Assembly (NCBI RefSeq): GCF_013449375.1
Contig: NZ_JACDRR010000015.1
Location: 1 to 49,744, forward strand
Source: Pectobacterium sp. CFBP8739
GTDB lineage: Bacteria; Pseudomonadota; Gammaproteobacteria; Enterobacterales; Enterobacteriaceae
DNA length: 49,744 bases
Reading direction: 5' to 3'
Part shown: positions 30,114 through 40,452 of the stretch, in pieces
How positions within the stretch are numbered: the first letter of the stretch is position 1
Layout of the letters: every line of letters starts with the position of its first letter
Program-made: the position numbers and the translations under genes
Notes under the pieces: model-generated
What the model was told of the DNA's origin: nothing
The model's database searches: none
What the model saw: only the letters and a program-made list of their open reading frames with translations

Positions 30114-31394
30114 TCAGACAATATAGTCCATCAGTTCCTGCTCTTTTTTGCAGAGGCGGCGCCAGTCAGCAATCGGCATACGAATAACCAGACCAATTTG
30201 CCCATCCTCTTCAATCCATTCTTTTTCTATTGCCTGAAGCTGGTAAAAACGACTACGCAAGCGTCCTGCCTGCGGGGGAAGATGCAAGGTATATTGTGCG
30301 ATTTCCCCAGAAAGCCGCTCAGTCAATGCCTGAAATAGCAACGGAATCCCGTCACCAGTCTGTGCTGAAAGCCAGACCCGTACAGGTAGATTCTCTTCGT
30401 TGCGATCGATACGCGGAACGAAATCATCCAGCATATCAATCTTGTTCATTACCAACAGCGCAGGTATTTCATCCGCCTCGATTTCCGTCAGTACGTCATT
30501 AACCGCCTCAATGTTCTCGTCAAGACGAGGATCAGCGGCATCAACAACGTGCAACAGCAGCGAGGCCTGACGTGTTTCCTGTAGTGTAGCCTTAAACGCA
30601 GCCACCAAATCATGGGGCAACTGCCGGATAAAACCTACGGTATCCGCCAGCACTGTATCACCGACATCATCCACTTGAATGCGGCGCAATGTTGGATCCA
30701 GTGTGGCAAATAACTGATCAGCGGCATAGACGCCCGCCGATGTAATCTTGTTAAACAGCGTGGATTTACCCGCGTTGGTATAGCCCACCAGCGAAACGGT
30801 GGGGACATCGGCGCGAACCCGCGACCGCCGCCCCTGTTCACGCTGTTTTTCTACCCGTTCAAGACGCGACAATATCTGAGTGATACGGTTACGCAATAAA
30901 CGACGGTCGGTTTCAAGCTGAGTTTCACCCGGGCCACGCAAACCGATACCGCCTTTCTGGCGCTCAAGGTGCGTCCAACCGCGAACCAATCGGGTCGCAA
31001 GATGGCGCAACTGTGCCAGTTCTACCTGTAATTTCCCCTCGTGAGTACGCGCACGCTGGGCAAAAATATCTAAAATCAGTCCGGTACGATCGATCACTCG
31101 GCACTCACACAAACGCTCCAGATTACGTTCCTGAGCAGGCGTCAACGCATGATCAAACAGCACGACAAACGCGCCGGTTTCTTTTACTGCCTGGGCAATT
31201 TCTTCGGCTTTACCTTCCCCGACAAAATACTTGGGGTGAGGCGCCTTCCGGCTACCGGTAACCACCTGCAAGGATTCAATACCGGCAGAAGAAACCAGAG
31301 ATTCGAACTCCAGCAGATCTTCCGTATCTCTATCTTGCGAGAAAAAAATATGAACTAATATGGCCCGTTCACCTGATTCATAACGGTCAAACAA
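30114..31394 (-). CDS. hflX: Ribosome-associated GTPase HflX
   Basis: The 426-residue protein has the HflX N-terminal domain (residues 1-190, with [20 protein letters not shown]) and a GTPase domain. The G1 loop GYTNAGKST is at residues 204-212, G3 is DTVGF and G4 is NKID. HflX splits stalled ribosomes, notably under heat stress. Length equals E. coli. It lies 94 bp after hfq. The order hfq-hflX-hflK-hflC is that of the E. coli amiB-mutL-miaA-hfq-hflX-hflKC superoperon. Confidence 0.97.
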   Translation of the reverse strand: MFDRYESGERAILVHIFFSQDRDTEDLLEFESLVSSAGIESLQVVTGSRKAPHPKYFVGEGKAEEIAQAVKETGAFVVLFDHALTPAQERNLERLCECRVIDRTGLILDIFAQRARTHEGKLQVELAQLRHLATRLVRGWTHLERQKGGIGLRGPGETQLETDRRLLRNRITQILSRLERVEKQREQGRRSRVRADVPTVSLVGYTNAGKSTLFNKITSAGVYAADQLFATLDPTLRRIQVDDVGDTVLADTVGFIRQLPHDLVAAFKATLQETRQASLLLHVVDAADPRLDENIEAVNDVLTEIEADEIPALLVMNKIDMLDDFVPRIDRNEENLPVRVWLSAQTGDGIPLLFQALTERLSGEIAQYTLHLPPQAGRLRSRFYQLQAIEKEWIEEDGQIGLVIRMPIADWRRLCKKEQELMDYIV

Positions 31395-31488
31395 GCGAGT
31401 AACCTCTTAAAAAAGCAAAAAACACCACAGCGAAGGAACCGAGCGATGCATCCAGCTCTCCCGCGCCGTGGTGAATTGACAATACGCC

Positions 31489-31788
31489 TTATTCGGCGTC
31501 ATCAGCTTCCTGCGACTGCTGCGAAGCCGCCGTGTTGTTACCGTGATAATTGCTGCCGCCGCCTGGATTGTTACTATGGTGAGATACAGGGCGAGAAGGA
31601 ACAACGGTAGAGATGGCATGCTTATAAACCATCTGACTTACCGTGTTTTTCAACAAAATCACGAATTGATCGAAAGATTCGATCTGACCTTGCAGCTTAA
31701 TACCGTTCACCAAATAAATCGAAACCGGAACACGTTCACGACGCAAAGCGTTCAAGAACGGATCTTGCAAAGATTGCCCCTTAGCCAT
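31489..31788 (-). CDS. hfq: RNA chaperone Hfq
   Basis: The 99-residue protein has the Sm-like core at residues 7-65. Proximal-face residues Gln8, Gln41, Phe42, Lys56 and His57 are visible, as are rim arginines 16, 17 and 19. A Ser/Asn/Gly-rich tail ends in acidic residues. It forms a hexamer that pairs small RNAs with mRNAs and guides RNA decay. Length is close to E. coli (102). AAGGAAA precedes the ATG. A small hairpin AGAACC/GGTTCT at 31825-31840 lies between miaA and hfq, so hfq may have its own promoter as well as readthrough. Confidence 0.98.
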   Translation of the reverse strand: MAKGQSLQDPFLNALRRERVPVSIYLVNGIKLQGQIESFDQFVILLKNTVSQMVYKHAISTVVPSRPVSHHSNNPGGGSNYHGNNTAASQQSQEADDAE

Positions 31789-31900
31789 TCTATATTTTCC
31801 TTATTTGTATGTTGTTTGTAACAAAGAACCCTACGGTTCTAAAATAACGGTGTAAAAAACTTGCACGCTGAGACTCACCGATTGTACACAATCACTCAAC

Positions 31901-32842
31901 CTATGCACTAACAACCTCGATTACCTTGTTCAGTGCTTCAGTTGGTTTTTCGCTATCCAGCCAGCAGACATCATCCCAACCGCGTAGCCAGGTCATTTGC
32001 CGTTTCGCGAGCTGACGCGTCGCACAAATTCCCCGATAAACCATTTCATCGTAATCAATTTCACCGGATAAATATGACCACATCTGGCGATAACCAACGC
32101 AACGAATAGAGGGCATATCCGTATGAAGGTCCTGCCGGGCAAATAATAACCGAGCTTCTCTCTCAAAATCCGCCGCCAACATCTGGTGAAAACGCTGTTC
32201 AATTCGCTGATGCAACAATTCACGCGTCGCCGGGGCGATAGCAAACTGATGAACCTGATAGGGCAGCGCGTCGCCAGACGTTTTTGTCAGTTCAGTTAAA
32301 GTGTTACCTGAAACGAAAAAAACTTCCAGTGCTCGCGAGAGTCTCTGCGGATCATTTGGATGAATCCGAATTGCTGCTACCGGATCGATCTCACTGAGCT
32401 GCCGATGCATCGCTTCCCAGCCGATTTCTTTTGCCTGCTCTTCAATGCGCTGGCGCACGGCAGCATCGGCTGGCGGCAGCGGAGAAAGCCCCTCCAGCAG
32501 CGCCTTGAAATACAGCATCGTCCCCCCAACCAGAAGGGGAATGCGCCCGGCAGCGGTAATGTCTGCCATCTCGCGTAGCGCATCACGGCGAAAATCGGCC
32601 GCAGAATAGGATTCCGCCGGATCGAGAATGTCGATTAACCGATGCGGTGCCTGTGCAAGCTCTTCCGCACTCGGTTTTGCTGTCCCGATATCCATGCCTT
32701 TATAGATGAGGGCGGAATCGACGCTAATCAACTCTACCGGCAAATATTCTCGTAACGCCATTGCCAATGCCGTTTTTCCTGACGCCGTTGGCCCCATGAT
32801 AAAAATGGCGGGTGGCAACGACGCGTTTTCTACATCACTCAT
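31901..32842 (-). CDS. miaA: tRNA dimethylallyltransferase
   Basis: The 313-residue enzyme adds the dimethylallyl group to A37 of tRNAs reading UNN codons, the first step toward ms2i6A. The P-loop [12 protein letters not shown] starts at residue 17, followed by [18 protein letters not shown] and [18 protein letters not shown]. The start overlaps the mutL stop by 8 bases (ATGAGTGA), so translation is probably coupled. hfq follows after 112 bp. Length is close to E. coli (316). Confidence 0.97.
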   Translation of the reverse strand: MSDVENASLPPAIFIMGPTASGKTALAMALREYLPVELISVDSALIYKGMDIGTAKPSAEELAQAPHRLIDILDPAESYSAADFRRDALREMADITAAGRIPLLVGGTMLYFKALLEGLSPLPPADAAVRQRIEEQAKEIGWEAMHRQLSEIDPVAAIRIHPNDPQRLSRALEVFFVSGNTLTELTKTSGDALPYQVHQFAIAPATRELLHQRIEQRFHQMLAADFEREARLLFARQDLHTDMPSIRCVGYRQMWSYLSGEIDYDEMVYRGICATRQLAKRQMTWLRGWDDVCWLDSEKPTEALNKVIEVVSA

Positions 32843-34844
32843 GCTTTAAAGCCTTGATGGCATCATCGATGTCCATCATAGATAAAAGTTCAGACGGCGG
32901 CGCTTTCGCCAACTGCGGACAAAGCCGCTCGACATCCGCCAGTAATTGTATGGCCTGAGAATGGCTCCAGCTTTCCTGCTCACTCTGCAATCGCGTTGCC
33001 ATCCACGATGCTAACTCACCAGGTTCCACCTGCTGCGTCTCAACCGTCTGATAGTTGGCCAGATAGCCTATCAGTTCGGAGATCAAGTTTTGTAAATTTT
33101 GTTGGCGCAATGGTAAAGGTACGGCCCGCAGCGTCGCACGCTGTGACTCAACAAGTACATCAATACCAAAACGCGCCAGCAAAGCGTGATGTGAAGACAA
33201 CACGCTCAGCTCAGATTTACTCAACATCAAACGCTGCGGAATCAGCAACGGCTGCGCCCGCAGCCCCTCTTCCGACGGTGTCAGTTGCACCGCTTTCAAA
33301 TAGCGCTCAGCAACGGCAAGAGACAGCATCGCCAGCCCCTTATGGTACTCCAGCAGCGCGTAGCACGGCGGATAAACCGTCAATACTCGGCCAAAACCAT
33401 TCGGTTGGCTTTCCAGCGGCGACTCAACGAGCGCACGTGACTTATTATTACTGACGGTCGTGTCCGGCGCGGTTCGATGTGGAGGGGAATCATGTGATGC
33501 TGTCGACGGTACCGCCGCATCTGGCGGCATAATGCGATTCGCCGGTACAGAAACGCGCTCACCAGACGGGATTGGTGCACTTGCCGCGTTATCAGCCGGT
33601 TGCAGCAGCGTCTTATACAGATCGCCCTGCTTTTTCTGGTACGGATTTTCCGGTTGATAGCCGGAATAGGCTGTTTCTCTCGCCTGACCGGCATGGCCCG
33701 CGCGCGGCGTTTTCCCGCCATACGACGGCGAGCTATCGGTACGCGACGGCTGAGCAAAGTGATTTTCGCCAGCGGCGGGACGATTTTCCTGCTGCCATTG
33801 CACGGGTTTCCCAGTCTCCGGCTCCATCATGCCAAGCCCCGGTGCAGATGCTTGTTGCAGAACGGACATCACCGCCTGATAGATAAAGTCATGCACCAGC
33901 CGAGCCTGATGGAACCGAACTTCATGCTTGGCAGGATGCACATTCACATCAACCTGATGCGGGTCGATCTCCAGATACAAAACATAAGCGGGCTGTTGCT
34001 CGTCGCTAAGCTGATCCTGATAAGCCTGTCGGATGGCGTGATTGATGAGCCGATCGCGCATCATGCGCTGGTTCACGTAGCAATACTGCATATCAGGCAG
34101 TTGTTTCGCGCCAACCGGATCGGCCACCCAGCCATGAATGGTGAGATCGCCGTGTTGCCATGACACCGCCAGCGCATGTTGCAAGAAAGTCGCACCGCAA
34201 ATGCTGCCTAACCGACGTTCATGCTGGCTTTTATCCGCTGCCGCACGGTACTGCCGCATCAACTTACCGTTATGATGCAGCGTAATGGCGACATCAAAAC
34301 GCGCCAGCGCAATGCGTCGCACCACCTCATCAATATGGGTGAATTCAGTTTTTTCGGTGCGCATAAATTTACGGCGGGCGGGCGTGTTATAAAACAGATC
34401 CAGCACTTCCAGCGTAGTGCCGACAGGATGGGCGGCAGGTTTGACCGTCACGGCCATATCACGCCCTTCGGCGTAGGCCTGCCAGGCTTCGGATTGTTCG
34501 GCGGTGCGTGAAGTCAGCGTTAAGCGGGAGACAGAACTGATACTCGCCAACGCTTCGCCGCGAAACCCCATGCTGACGATCGCTTCCAGATCGTCGAGCG
34601 TCGCAATTTTGCTGGTCGCATGACGAGCCAGCGCGAGCGTTAATTCATCCTTTCCGATGCCCGAGCCATTGTCACGAATACGAATCAGCTTCGCACCACC
34701 GCGCTCGATGTCGATATCAATCCGAGTTGCCCCCGCATCCAGACTGTTTTCCACCAGTTCCTTCACGACCGAAGCCGGACGCTCAACCACTTCTCCGGCG
34801 GCGATCTGGTTAGCCAACTGCGGTGGCAACACCTGAATCGGCAT
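32835..34844 (-). CDS. mutL: DNA mismatch repair protein MutL
   Basis: The 669-residue protein has the GHKL ATPase domain at residues 1-330, with [20 protein letters not shown], the lid [10 protein letters not shown] and [11 protein letters not shown] Pro/Ser/Ala-rich linker of about 140-150 residues and a C-terminal dimerisation domain follow. MutL links MutS mismatch recognition to MutH nicking and UvrD. The C-terminal domain lacks the endonuclease motif DQHAxxER, as expected in a MutH organism. It is longer than E. coli MutL (615), with the extra length in the linker. It overlaps miaA by 8 bases. Confidence 0.97.
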   Translation of the reverse strand: MPIQVLPPQLANQIAAGEVVERPASVVKELVENSLDAGATRIDIDIERGGAKLIRIRDNGSGIGKDELTLALARHATSKIATLDDLEAIVSMGFRGEALASISSVSRLTLTSRTAEQSEAWQAYAEGRDMAVTVKPAAHPVGTTLEVLDLFYNTPARRKFMRTEKTEFTHIDEVVRRIALARFDVAITLHHNGKLMRQYRAAADKSQHERRLGSICGATFLQHALAVSWQHGDLTIHGWVADPVGAKQLPDMQYCYVNQRMMRDRLINHAIRQAYQDQLSDEQQPAYVLYLEIDPHQVDVNVHPAKHEVRFHQARLVHDFIYQAVMSVLQQASAPGLGMMEPETGKPVQWQQENRPAAGENHFAQPSRTDSSPSYGGKTPRAGHAGQARETAYSGYQPENPYQKKQGDLYKTLLQPADNAASAPIPSGERVSVPANRIMPPDAAVPSTASHDSPPHRTAPDTTVSNNKSRALVESPLESQPNGFGRVLTVYPPCYALLEYHKGLAMLSLAVAERYLKAVQLTPSEEGLRAQPLLIPQRLMLSKSELSVLSSHHALLARFGIDVLVESQRATLRAVPLPLRQQNLQNLISELIGYLANYQTVETQQVEPGELASWMATRLQSEQESWSHSQAIQLLADVERLCPQLAKAPPSELLSMMDIDDAIKALKHE

Positions 34845-34895
34845 GGCGTATCCCTCTTACAATCTTCAATCTATCGACATCGTCAGCATAAAGCA

Positions 34896-36566
34896 TCAAG
34901 CGGACGGAATAATCAGCGTTTGCCCCAGTTGTACCGTCCCGGAGCGCATATTATTCGCTTGCTGGATATCTTTCATGCTGACACCGTAACGGGCAGCGAT
35001 CGCACTTAGGCTATCACCCCTTACGACCTTATGCTTCACCGGCGCGGCCTTTTTGGGCGCGGGCGTTGATGCCGTCTGTTTCGTCCCTGTCGCCGGAATA
35101 TTCAGGCGCTGTCCAACCCAGACGATGTCTTTGTTTAGCTTATTCACATCGCGCATGGCCGCGAGGCTGACGCCATAACGCCGAGCAATGGAAGAAAGTG
35201 TTTCACCGCGTGCAACGGTATGACGCGTGCTGCCTGCTGTCGCCTTTGCCGTGCTGACGTTATCACTCGACGTTGCGGTATCATTTGCCGCCGACTGTAG
35301 TGGGCGGCTTTCCTGCTTTGGGAGAGATTGCATCGGGTACGTCTGGAAGTACCCCCTCAGCCCCTGATAAATCGCATTGGCGATTTTTTCCTGATAATCG
35401 TTACTTCCCAACAGCCGCTCTTCCGAGACATTGGTGATAAATCCGGTTTCCACCAGTAAAGAGGGAATATCCGGCGAGCGCAACACCCCTAAACTGGCGT
35501 GCTCAGGGCGTCGTTTATGCAGCCCCCCGACGCGCTGGAGTTCACGCAGTACCTTGGTTGCCACGTCATACCCGACCCGCTGAGAGTGACCAAATTGCAG
35601 GTCCAGTACCGCTTGACTCAGGTAAGGATCGGCACTGCTGTTCGCTAACAGATCGCCAGCTCCACCCAGCAGTTCAGATTGCTTCTCATGCTGTTCCAGC
35701 CAGTTTGCCATTTCACTGTTCGCACGGCGGTTGGACAGCACCCAAACGGACGCGCCTTTGGCATTGCGGTTCGGCGCCGCATCGGCGTGAATCGACACTA
35801 ACAGGTTAGCGCCCTGCTTACGCGCCACGTCCGAGCGCCCCATGACAGAAATAAAGTAGTCGCCGTCACGCGTCAGCACACCTTTAAAACCGGGATCGTT
35901 ATTCAGTAAGACTTGTAACTTACGGGCGATAGCAATAGTGACATTTTTCTCCCGCAGCCCGTTCATGCCAATCGCACCAGGATCTTGTCCGCCGTGACCG
36001 GCATCAATCGCGACCACAACGCGTTCATTCCCCTGCCGAGCTTGCATGCGGGCTGATGACGAACTGCTATTGACGGCTACAGTCGGCTTGTTGGTAAACG
36101 GATTGCTGGCGGGTTCTACCGGTGTGCTATTCTGCTGTCGTGAAGCCAGAGGCGCTGAGGCTTGCACCGTTTTTGCTTTATCACCCATGATGGTGAAAAC
36201 CACAACGTAACCCGCTCCTTCTTTTTGCGTCACCGCTCGCGTTTTAGCCGTCTGGGTCAAATCCAGCACCAAACGCAGGCTTTGTGCGTCCTGCGCATTG
36301 CTGGTGCGCACACGCTTAATCAGATTTTGCCCGCTGAAGTCCAAAGGCAGCCCCTGAATGACGCCAGTCTGACGAATATCAATCACCACTCTGGCAGGAT
36401 TACTCAGCGGGAAAAAAGCATAAATAGGCTGACCGCTAAAGCTCAGGCGCACCGTGGCCTGGCCTGAGGCGTTGTCCACCTTAATGTCCGACAGATTAGC
36501 GGCCCACGCCGACCCCGCCAGCAACAGCCACACGCCGATGAACAGCGTAACCATACGACTCATCAT
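34896..36566 (-). CDS. amiB: N-acetylmuramoyl-L-alanine amidase AmiB with two LysM domains
   Basis: The 556-residue periplasmic protein has a signal peptide (to about Ala22), an AMIN domain (about 25-130) and a zinc amidase_3 domain with His191 (DAGHGG), Glu206 (GLREKN), His260 (VSIHADA) and Glu373 (LVETGF). Two LysM repeats follow at about 448-491 and 511-554. It cleaves septal peptidoglycan during daughter-cell separation and is activated through EnvC/NlpD-type factors. E. coli AmiB has 445 residues, so the duplicated LysM tail accounts for most of the extra length. Its ATG overlaps the tsaE stop (ATGA). Confidence 0.95.
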   Translation of the reverse strand: MMSRMVTLFIGVWLLLAGSAWAANLSDIKVDNASGQATVRLSFSGQPIYAFFPLSNPARVVIDIRQTGVIQGLPLDFSGQNLIKRVRTSNAQDAQSLRLVLDLTQTAKTRAVTQKEGAGYVVVFTIMGDKAKTVQASAPLASRQQNSTPVEPASNPFTNKPTVAVNSSSSSARMQARQGNERVVVAIDAGHGGQDPGAIGMNGLREKNVTIAIARKLQVLLNNDPGFKGVLTRDGDYFISVMGRSDVARKQGANLLVSIHADAAPNRNAKGASVWVLSNRRANSEMANWLEQHEKQSELLGGAGDLLANSSADPYLSQAVLDLQFGHSQRVGYDVATKVLRELQRVGGLHKRRPEHASLGVLRSPDIPSLLVETGFITNVSEERLLGSNDYQEKIANAIYQGLRGYFQTYPMQSLPKQESRPLQSAANDTATSSDNVSTAKATAGSTRHTVARGETLSSIARRYGVSLAAMRDVNKLNKDIVWVGQRLNIPATGTKQTASTPAPKKAAPVKHKVVRGDSLSAIAARYGVSMKDIQQANNMRSGTVQLGQTLIIPSA

Positions 36567-37045
36567 GATTCTGTTGTTCCTGGCTGGAGAGAAAAACGTT
36601 GCAACATCGCGTCTCCCACCGCAGAGACAGCAGACAGTTCAGCCTGTCTGCCCTGATCCTGATAGCGCAAATGCAGTTCGATATCCGCATCGGGCAGCAC
36701 GCCTGCACCCTGTTGCGGCCATTCAATCAGACAAATGGCATCCTGCGTTAAATAATCACGGATCCCCATAAACTCCAACTCTTCCGGGTCGGCCAGTCGA
36801 TAGAGATCAAAGTGGTAGACCGCCAGCGGCGATAACGTATAAGGCTCTACCAGCGTATAAGTGGGGCTTTTGACATTGCCCTGATGACCTCGCGCCTGTA
36901 GGAACCCACGGCTAAACGTCGTTTTCCCCGCGCCAAGATCGCCATAAAGGTGGATAACACAAGCGCCGTCACAGGCTTGCGCCAGCGCCGTACCTAACGA
37001 GATGGTGGCTGCCTCATCCGGCAGAAGTAAGACTATTTTTTTCAT
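36563..37045 (-). CDS. tsaE: tRNA threonylcarbamoyladenosine synthesis ATPase TsaE
   Basis: The 160-residue protein has the P-loop [13 protein letters not shown] starting at residue 36 and the blocks [10 protein letters not shown] and HFDLYRL. TsaE works with TsaB and TsaD to form t6A37 in tRNA and is essential in E. coli. No ribosome site is visible ahead of the ATG: the upstream 75 bases are a 15-bp tandem repeat. In E. coli nnr and tsaE overlap; here they are 78 bp apart. The stop overlaps the amiB start. Confidence 0.96.
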   Translation of the reverse strand: MKKIVLLLPDEAATISLGTALAQACDGACVIHLYGDLGAGKTTFSRGFLQARGHQGNVKSPTYTLVEPYTLSPLAVYHFDLYRLADPEELEFMGIRDYLTQDAICLIEWPQQGAGVLPDADIELHLRYQDQGRQAELSAVSAVGDAMLQRFSLQPGTTES

Positions 37046-37050
37046 TCTAT

Positions 37051-37125
37051 TGTTCTAACAACATCAGTCCTAAAAACATCGATTCTAAAAACATCGATTC
37101 TAAAAACATCGGCTCTAAAAACATC
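37051..37125 (-). repeat. Five tandem 15-bp units between nnr and tsaE
   Basis: Minus-strand units are GATGTTTTTAGAGCC, GATGTTTTTAGAATC twice, GATGTTTTTAGGACT and GATGTTGTTAGAACA. They run from the nnr stop codon to 6 bases before the tsaE ATG. The period keeps frame, so a frame shifted from nnr stays open through the array and ends as ATGA on the tsaE start. Confidence 0.9.
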
Positions 37126-38644
37126 AGCTCGGATTAACATACTGGAACAGCACAGGCAGTAAATCGGTTGCCAGCATACCCCGAGTGCCGCGTCGCGCCG
37201 CCAACCCATCGGCCGCAGCACCGTGTACGACACACCCGGCACAAGCGGCATCATACAGCGAGAGCTTTTGTGCCAGCAAACCGCCGACAATACCTGACAG
37301 CACATCACCCATACCACCTGTCGCCATACCGGGGTTACCCACATCAGCAATGGCAACCTCGTCCCGCTCGCTGACGATGAGCGTTCCCGCGCCTTTTAAC
37401 ACGACAACGCCACCATAGCGTTTTGCCAACCTTGTCGCTGCAAGTAAGCGATCACTTTCAATATCAGAGATGCGACAATTTAGTAAACGCGCCGCCTCAC
37501 CGGGGTGAGGTGTCAGCACGCGATTCTGCCGCTTATGCGGATTGATTGCCAGCAGGTTAAGCGCATCCGCATCCCATAACATGGGTTTGTTACAATTTTC
37601 TGCCAGACGCAGTGCATTTTTACCCCATTCATCCTGTCCTAAACCGGGTCCAATCACGACGACATCCGCCCATTCCAGCCCTTGCCGCAGGGTATCGGTC
37701 GTCATTTCCTGCACCATCAGCTCAGGTCGGGCTATCAGAAATGTCGATTGATACTGCTTGTGAGTAAGCACTCGCACCAAGCCTGCACCGCTGTGTAACG
37801 CCGCATCAGCAGCCATCAATACCGCGCCACCGAAACCGGCGTTACCACCCACCACCAGCAGTCTGCCGTTATCGCCTTTATGCTGTCCGGCGGGTCGCGG
37901 AGACAGCCATTCGGCAAGGTGCGCCGCAGTCAGTCGCCGTATCGGTGCAATTTGGTCATCCAGCCATGGTTGTAAGCCTAGCGAGTGGTAATGTAATGTC
38001 CCAACTTGTTCACGTGCACGACCCGTCAGTAACCCCAGTTTCAGCGCGATAAACGTCACCGTCTGTGCCGCACAGATCGCCACGCCAGCACAGGCACCCG
38101 TTTCGGCATGTAAGCCAGAGGGAATATCCAGTGAAACGATGGGGGCGGGATAAGTATTCGCCTGCGTCATTAACGCGGCATAAGGTGCGCGCGGTGCGGC
38201 GGAAAACCCAGTGCCGAGCAGACCATCAACGATGAGATCGATCCCTTCCGGCCACGGTGTACCAGCATCCTGCGTATTCACATCCTGAACACAGCCGCCC
38301 TGCTCAAGCCAGCGTTGGCGAGCAAGGCGAGCCTCATCGGGCAACGGTTTGTCGCTGGTACAGGCAACAACATCCACGTCAATACCCGCCGCCAGTGCCA
38401 AACTGGCGACCACATATCCATCGCCGCCGTTATTGCCGTGTCCAGCCAGCACTCGCCAACGTCGAGCCGAGGGATAGCATTCGCGAGCCACCTGAAATGC
38501 GGCTTCTCCTGCACGCTGCATGAGTTCCCACAGTGAAAGCCCTGACTCGCGCGCCGCTCTGGCTTCTTCGCGGCGAACCCACTCGGCGTAAAACACCGAA
38601 TCAGGTAGCGCATCTTCTCGCTTGCGAATGTTCTCCGTCATCAT
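37124..38644 (-). CDS. nnr: Bifunctional NAD(P)H-hydrate epimerase / dehydratase
   Basis: The 506-residue protein joins two domains. The N-terminal YjeF_N epimerase (about residues 1-220) shows GHGNNGGDGYVVA and LLGTGFSAAPR. The C-terminal ADP-dependent dehydratase (about 230-500) shows TPHPGEAARLL and GMATGGMGDVLSG. Together they repair hydrated NADH and NADPH. E. coli Nnr has 515 residues and a longer tail after the VNP that ends this one (VNPS). ATGATG at 38644 offers two starts; the first is used. It is divergent from queG. Confidence 0.96.
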   Translation of the reverse strand: MMTENIRKREDALPDSVFYAEWVRREEARAARESGLSLWELMQRAGEAAFQVARECYPSARRWRVLAGHGNNGGDGYVVASLALAAGIDVDVVACTSDKPLPDEARLARQRWLEQGGCVQDVNTQDAGTPWPEGIDLIVDGLLGTGFSAAPRAPYAALMTQANTYPAPIVSLDIPSGLHAETGACAGVAICAAQTVTFIALKLGLLTGRAREQVGTLHYHSLGLQPWLDDQIAPIRRLTAAHLAEWLSPRPAGQHKGDNGRLLVVGGNAGFGGAVLMAADAALHSGAGLVRVLTHKQYQSTFLIARPELMVQEMTTDTLRQGLEWADVVVIGPGLGQDEWGKNALRLAENCNKPMLWDADALNLLAINPHKRQNRVLTPHPGEAARLLNCRISDIESDRLLAATRLAKRYGGVVVLKGAGTLIVSERDEVAIADVGNPGMATGGMGDVLSGIVGGLLAQKLSLYDAACAGCVVHGAAADGLAARRGTRGMLATDLLPVLFQYVNPS

Positions 38645-38786
38645 TTACTCTTAGTTTTCATTACAATGACTTAAAATTAGCAAGCAACCTAAACGACCGC
38701 CAGCATTCCGCACATCTCAGCAAGCATCGGCTCTGTGGCGCGAATATGGTAACATCTGCACGTCTTGTTTATTTCTGTGGTCCATC

Positions 38787-39926
38787 ATGTCATACCCCTA
38801 CGATCTCAACGAATTAGCGCAACACATCAAGCAATGGGGACAGGCATTGGGATTCCAGCAGATCGGTATCTGCGATACCGATTTGTCCGTAGAAGAACCT
38901 CGGCTTCAGGACTGGCTGGATAAGCAATACCACGGAGAAATGGACTGGATGGCGCGCCACGGCATGCTGCGCGCGCGTCCGCATGAGCTGCTGCCCGGTA
39001 CACTGCGCGTCATTAGCGTTCGTATGAATTACCTGCCCGCCAAAGCCGCATTCGCCAGTACCTTAAAAAACCCAGAACTTGGCTACGTTAGCCGTTATGC
39101 TCTGGGCCGCGATTACCACAAGCTGTTACGTCAGCGGTTGAAAAAACTCGGCGATCAGATTCAGGAATATTGCGGTGAACTGAATTTTCGCCCCTTTGTC
39201 GATTCCGCGCCCATCATGGAGCGCCCGTTAGCGGCAAAAGCTGGGCTTGGTTGGGTTGGTAAACACTCACTAATTCTCAACAGAGAAGCAGGTTCCTGGT
39301 TCTTTCTCGGCGAGCTGCTGATCGATTTACCCCTACCCGTCGATCGGCCGCAGGAAGAACAATGCGGCCGCTGCGTCGCCTGCATGACCACCTGCCCTAC
39401 AGGCGCAATTGTCGCACCTTATACCGTCGATGCCCGCCGCTGTATTTCCTATCTGACTATCGAATTAGAAGGCCCGATTCCTGAAGAATTTCGTCCGCTA
39501 ATGGGTAATCGCATCTACGGCTGCGATGACTGCCAGCTTATTTGCCCGTGGAATCGGTTTTCGCAACTTACCGACGAGGCGGATTTCAGCCCACGTGCCG
39601 CGCTGCACACACCCGAGCTACTGGCGCTATTCGGCTGGAATGAAGAGAAATTTCTGCGGATTACGGAAGGGTCGCCGATAAGGCGCATTGGTCATCTCCG
39701 CTGGCTACGTAATATTGCCGTCGCGCTGGGAAATGCTCCCTATCAGGATAGTATTGTGTTAGCTCTGCAAGCCCGTCTGGGTGAAAGCGAACTGTTGGAT
39801 GAACATATCCACTGGGCGGTGCGTCAGCAGTTGGAACGCCGTGCGTCGGTGGAAATTGACGTCCAGTCTACACAGAAAAAACGACTTATTCGTGCAGTAG
39901 AGAAAGGATTACCGCGTGATGCGTGA
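38787..39926 (+). CDS. queG: Epoxyqueuosine reductase
   Basis: The 379-residue enzyme reduces epoxyqueuosine to queuosine in tRNA using cobalamin and two [4Fe-4S] clusters. The cluster motifs are CGRCVACMTTCP and CDDCQLICPW with a further Cys at RRCISYL. The N-terminal region carries RDYHKLLRQRLKKL and the FVDSAPIMERPLAAKAGLGW segment that belongs to the active site. Length equals E. coli. It is divergent from nnr with a 142-bp gap, as in E. coli. Confidence 0.97.
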   Translation: MSYPYDLNELAQHIKQWGQALGFQQIGICDTDLSVEEPRLQDWLDKQYHGEMDWMARHGMLRARPHELLPGTLRVISVRMNYLPAKAAFASTLKNPELGYVSRYALGRDYHKLLRQRLKKLGDQIQEYCGELNFRPFVDSAPIMERPLAAKAGLGWVGKHSLILNREAGSWFFLGELLIDLPLPVDRPQEEQCGRCVACMTTCPTGAIVAPYTVDARRCISYLTIELEGPIPEEFRPLMGNRIYGCDDCQLICPWNRFSQLTDEADFSPRAALHTPELLALFGWNEEKFLRITEGSPIRRIGHLRWLRNIAVALGNAPYQDSIVLALQARLGESELLDEHIHWAVRQQLERRASVEIDVQSTQKKRLIRAVEKGLPRDA

Positions 39927-40305
39927 GTCGCGCAAATCGGCGTCATCCGTTTGTCGCACGCGCTGTGAATAAATAAAAAAAACCGTTGCCAATCAACTGT
40001 CACAAAAAGTACAAGCGATAGTTATCGCGTTTTATAAGTAAAATTTATGAATAGATATCAATAAGATACGCTACAGTATCTCATCAACAACATAGCGTGA
40101 TTAATAAATAACCAAGCCACAACCTGTGGATAAGTCTGTTAAGAAGAATATGATTTTTTGTATTAACCGATAAAAAATGATGTGAATTGAGGTAACGCTT
40201 GTGCTCGAAATAGGGTGCCATGTTGACAGTAAAAAATGGGCAGCAGCACAAAGCGGCGAGCATTATGAATTTCTTATTGTCCTTTAGCAAGGGCTGAGAG
40301 CTACT

Positions 40306-40345
40306 TTTTACGATCGAAAGAAAAATTTTACGATCAAAAACAAAA
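40306..40345. repeat. Two tandem copies of an A/T-rich 20-mer
   Basis: TTTTACGATCGAAAGAAAAA is followed directly by TTTTACGATCAAAAACAAAA, 17 of 20 identical. Each copy has one GATC and the period is about two helical turns. The second copy overlaps the ahpF-side terminator tail. Confidence 0.7.
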
Positions 40346-40376
40346 ACACGGCGACACTTCCTATGAAGCATCGCCG
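40336..40376 (-). terminator. Intrinsic terminator downstream of ahpF
   Basis: On the minus strand CGGCGA-TGC-TTC pairs with GAA-GTG-TCGCCG (internal mismatch of 3), followed by TGTTTTTGTTTTTG. It starts 77 bases after the ahpF stop. Confidence 0.7.
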
Positions 40377-40452
40377 CGCGAAACATTAAGATCGTCGTCA
40401 GAGAAACAGAAGGATGGCAAATATATCCACCTTCGTCCTCAACAGGCCGACG

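Larger units (their letters stand above)
39927..40452. other. 526-bp AT-rich intergenic region between queG and ahpF
   Basis: No credible gene is seen. It contains a perfect DnaA-box sequence TGTGGATAA (40125-40133), a 20-bp tandem repeat (40306-40345), and a minus-strand terminator (40336-40376) downstream of ahpF. Confidence 0.5.

Noticed and set aside
37051-37125. Tandem repeat considered as a CRISPR remnant
   Set aside because: The 15-bp units are directly adjacent with no spacers and no nearby cas gene.
40084-40386. A 100-codon minus-strand frame in the queG-ahpF gap
   Set aside because: It overlaps the terminator and the 20-bp tandem repeat, has no ribosome site, and its Cys/Leu-rich composition looks like translated AT-rich non-coding DNA.
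39927-40452. A replication origin in the AT-rich gap with a DnaA box
   Set aside because: Only one perfect box is present, there is no clear AT-rich 13-mer array, and none of the usual origin neighbours are nearby.
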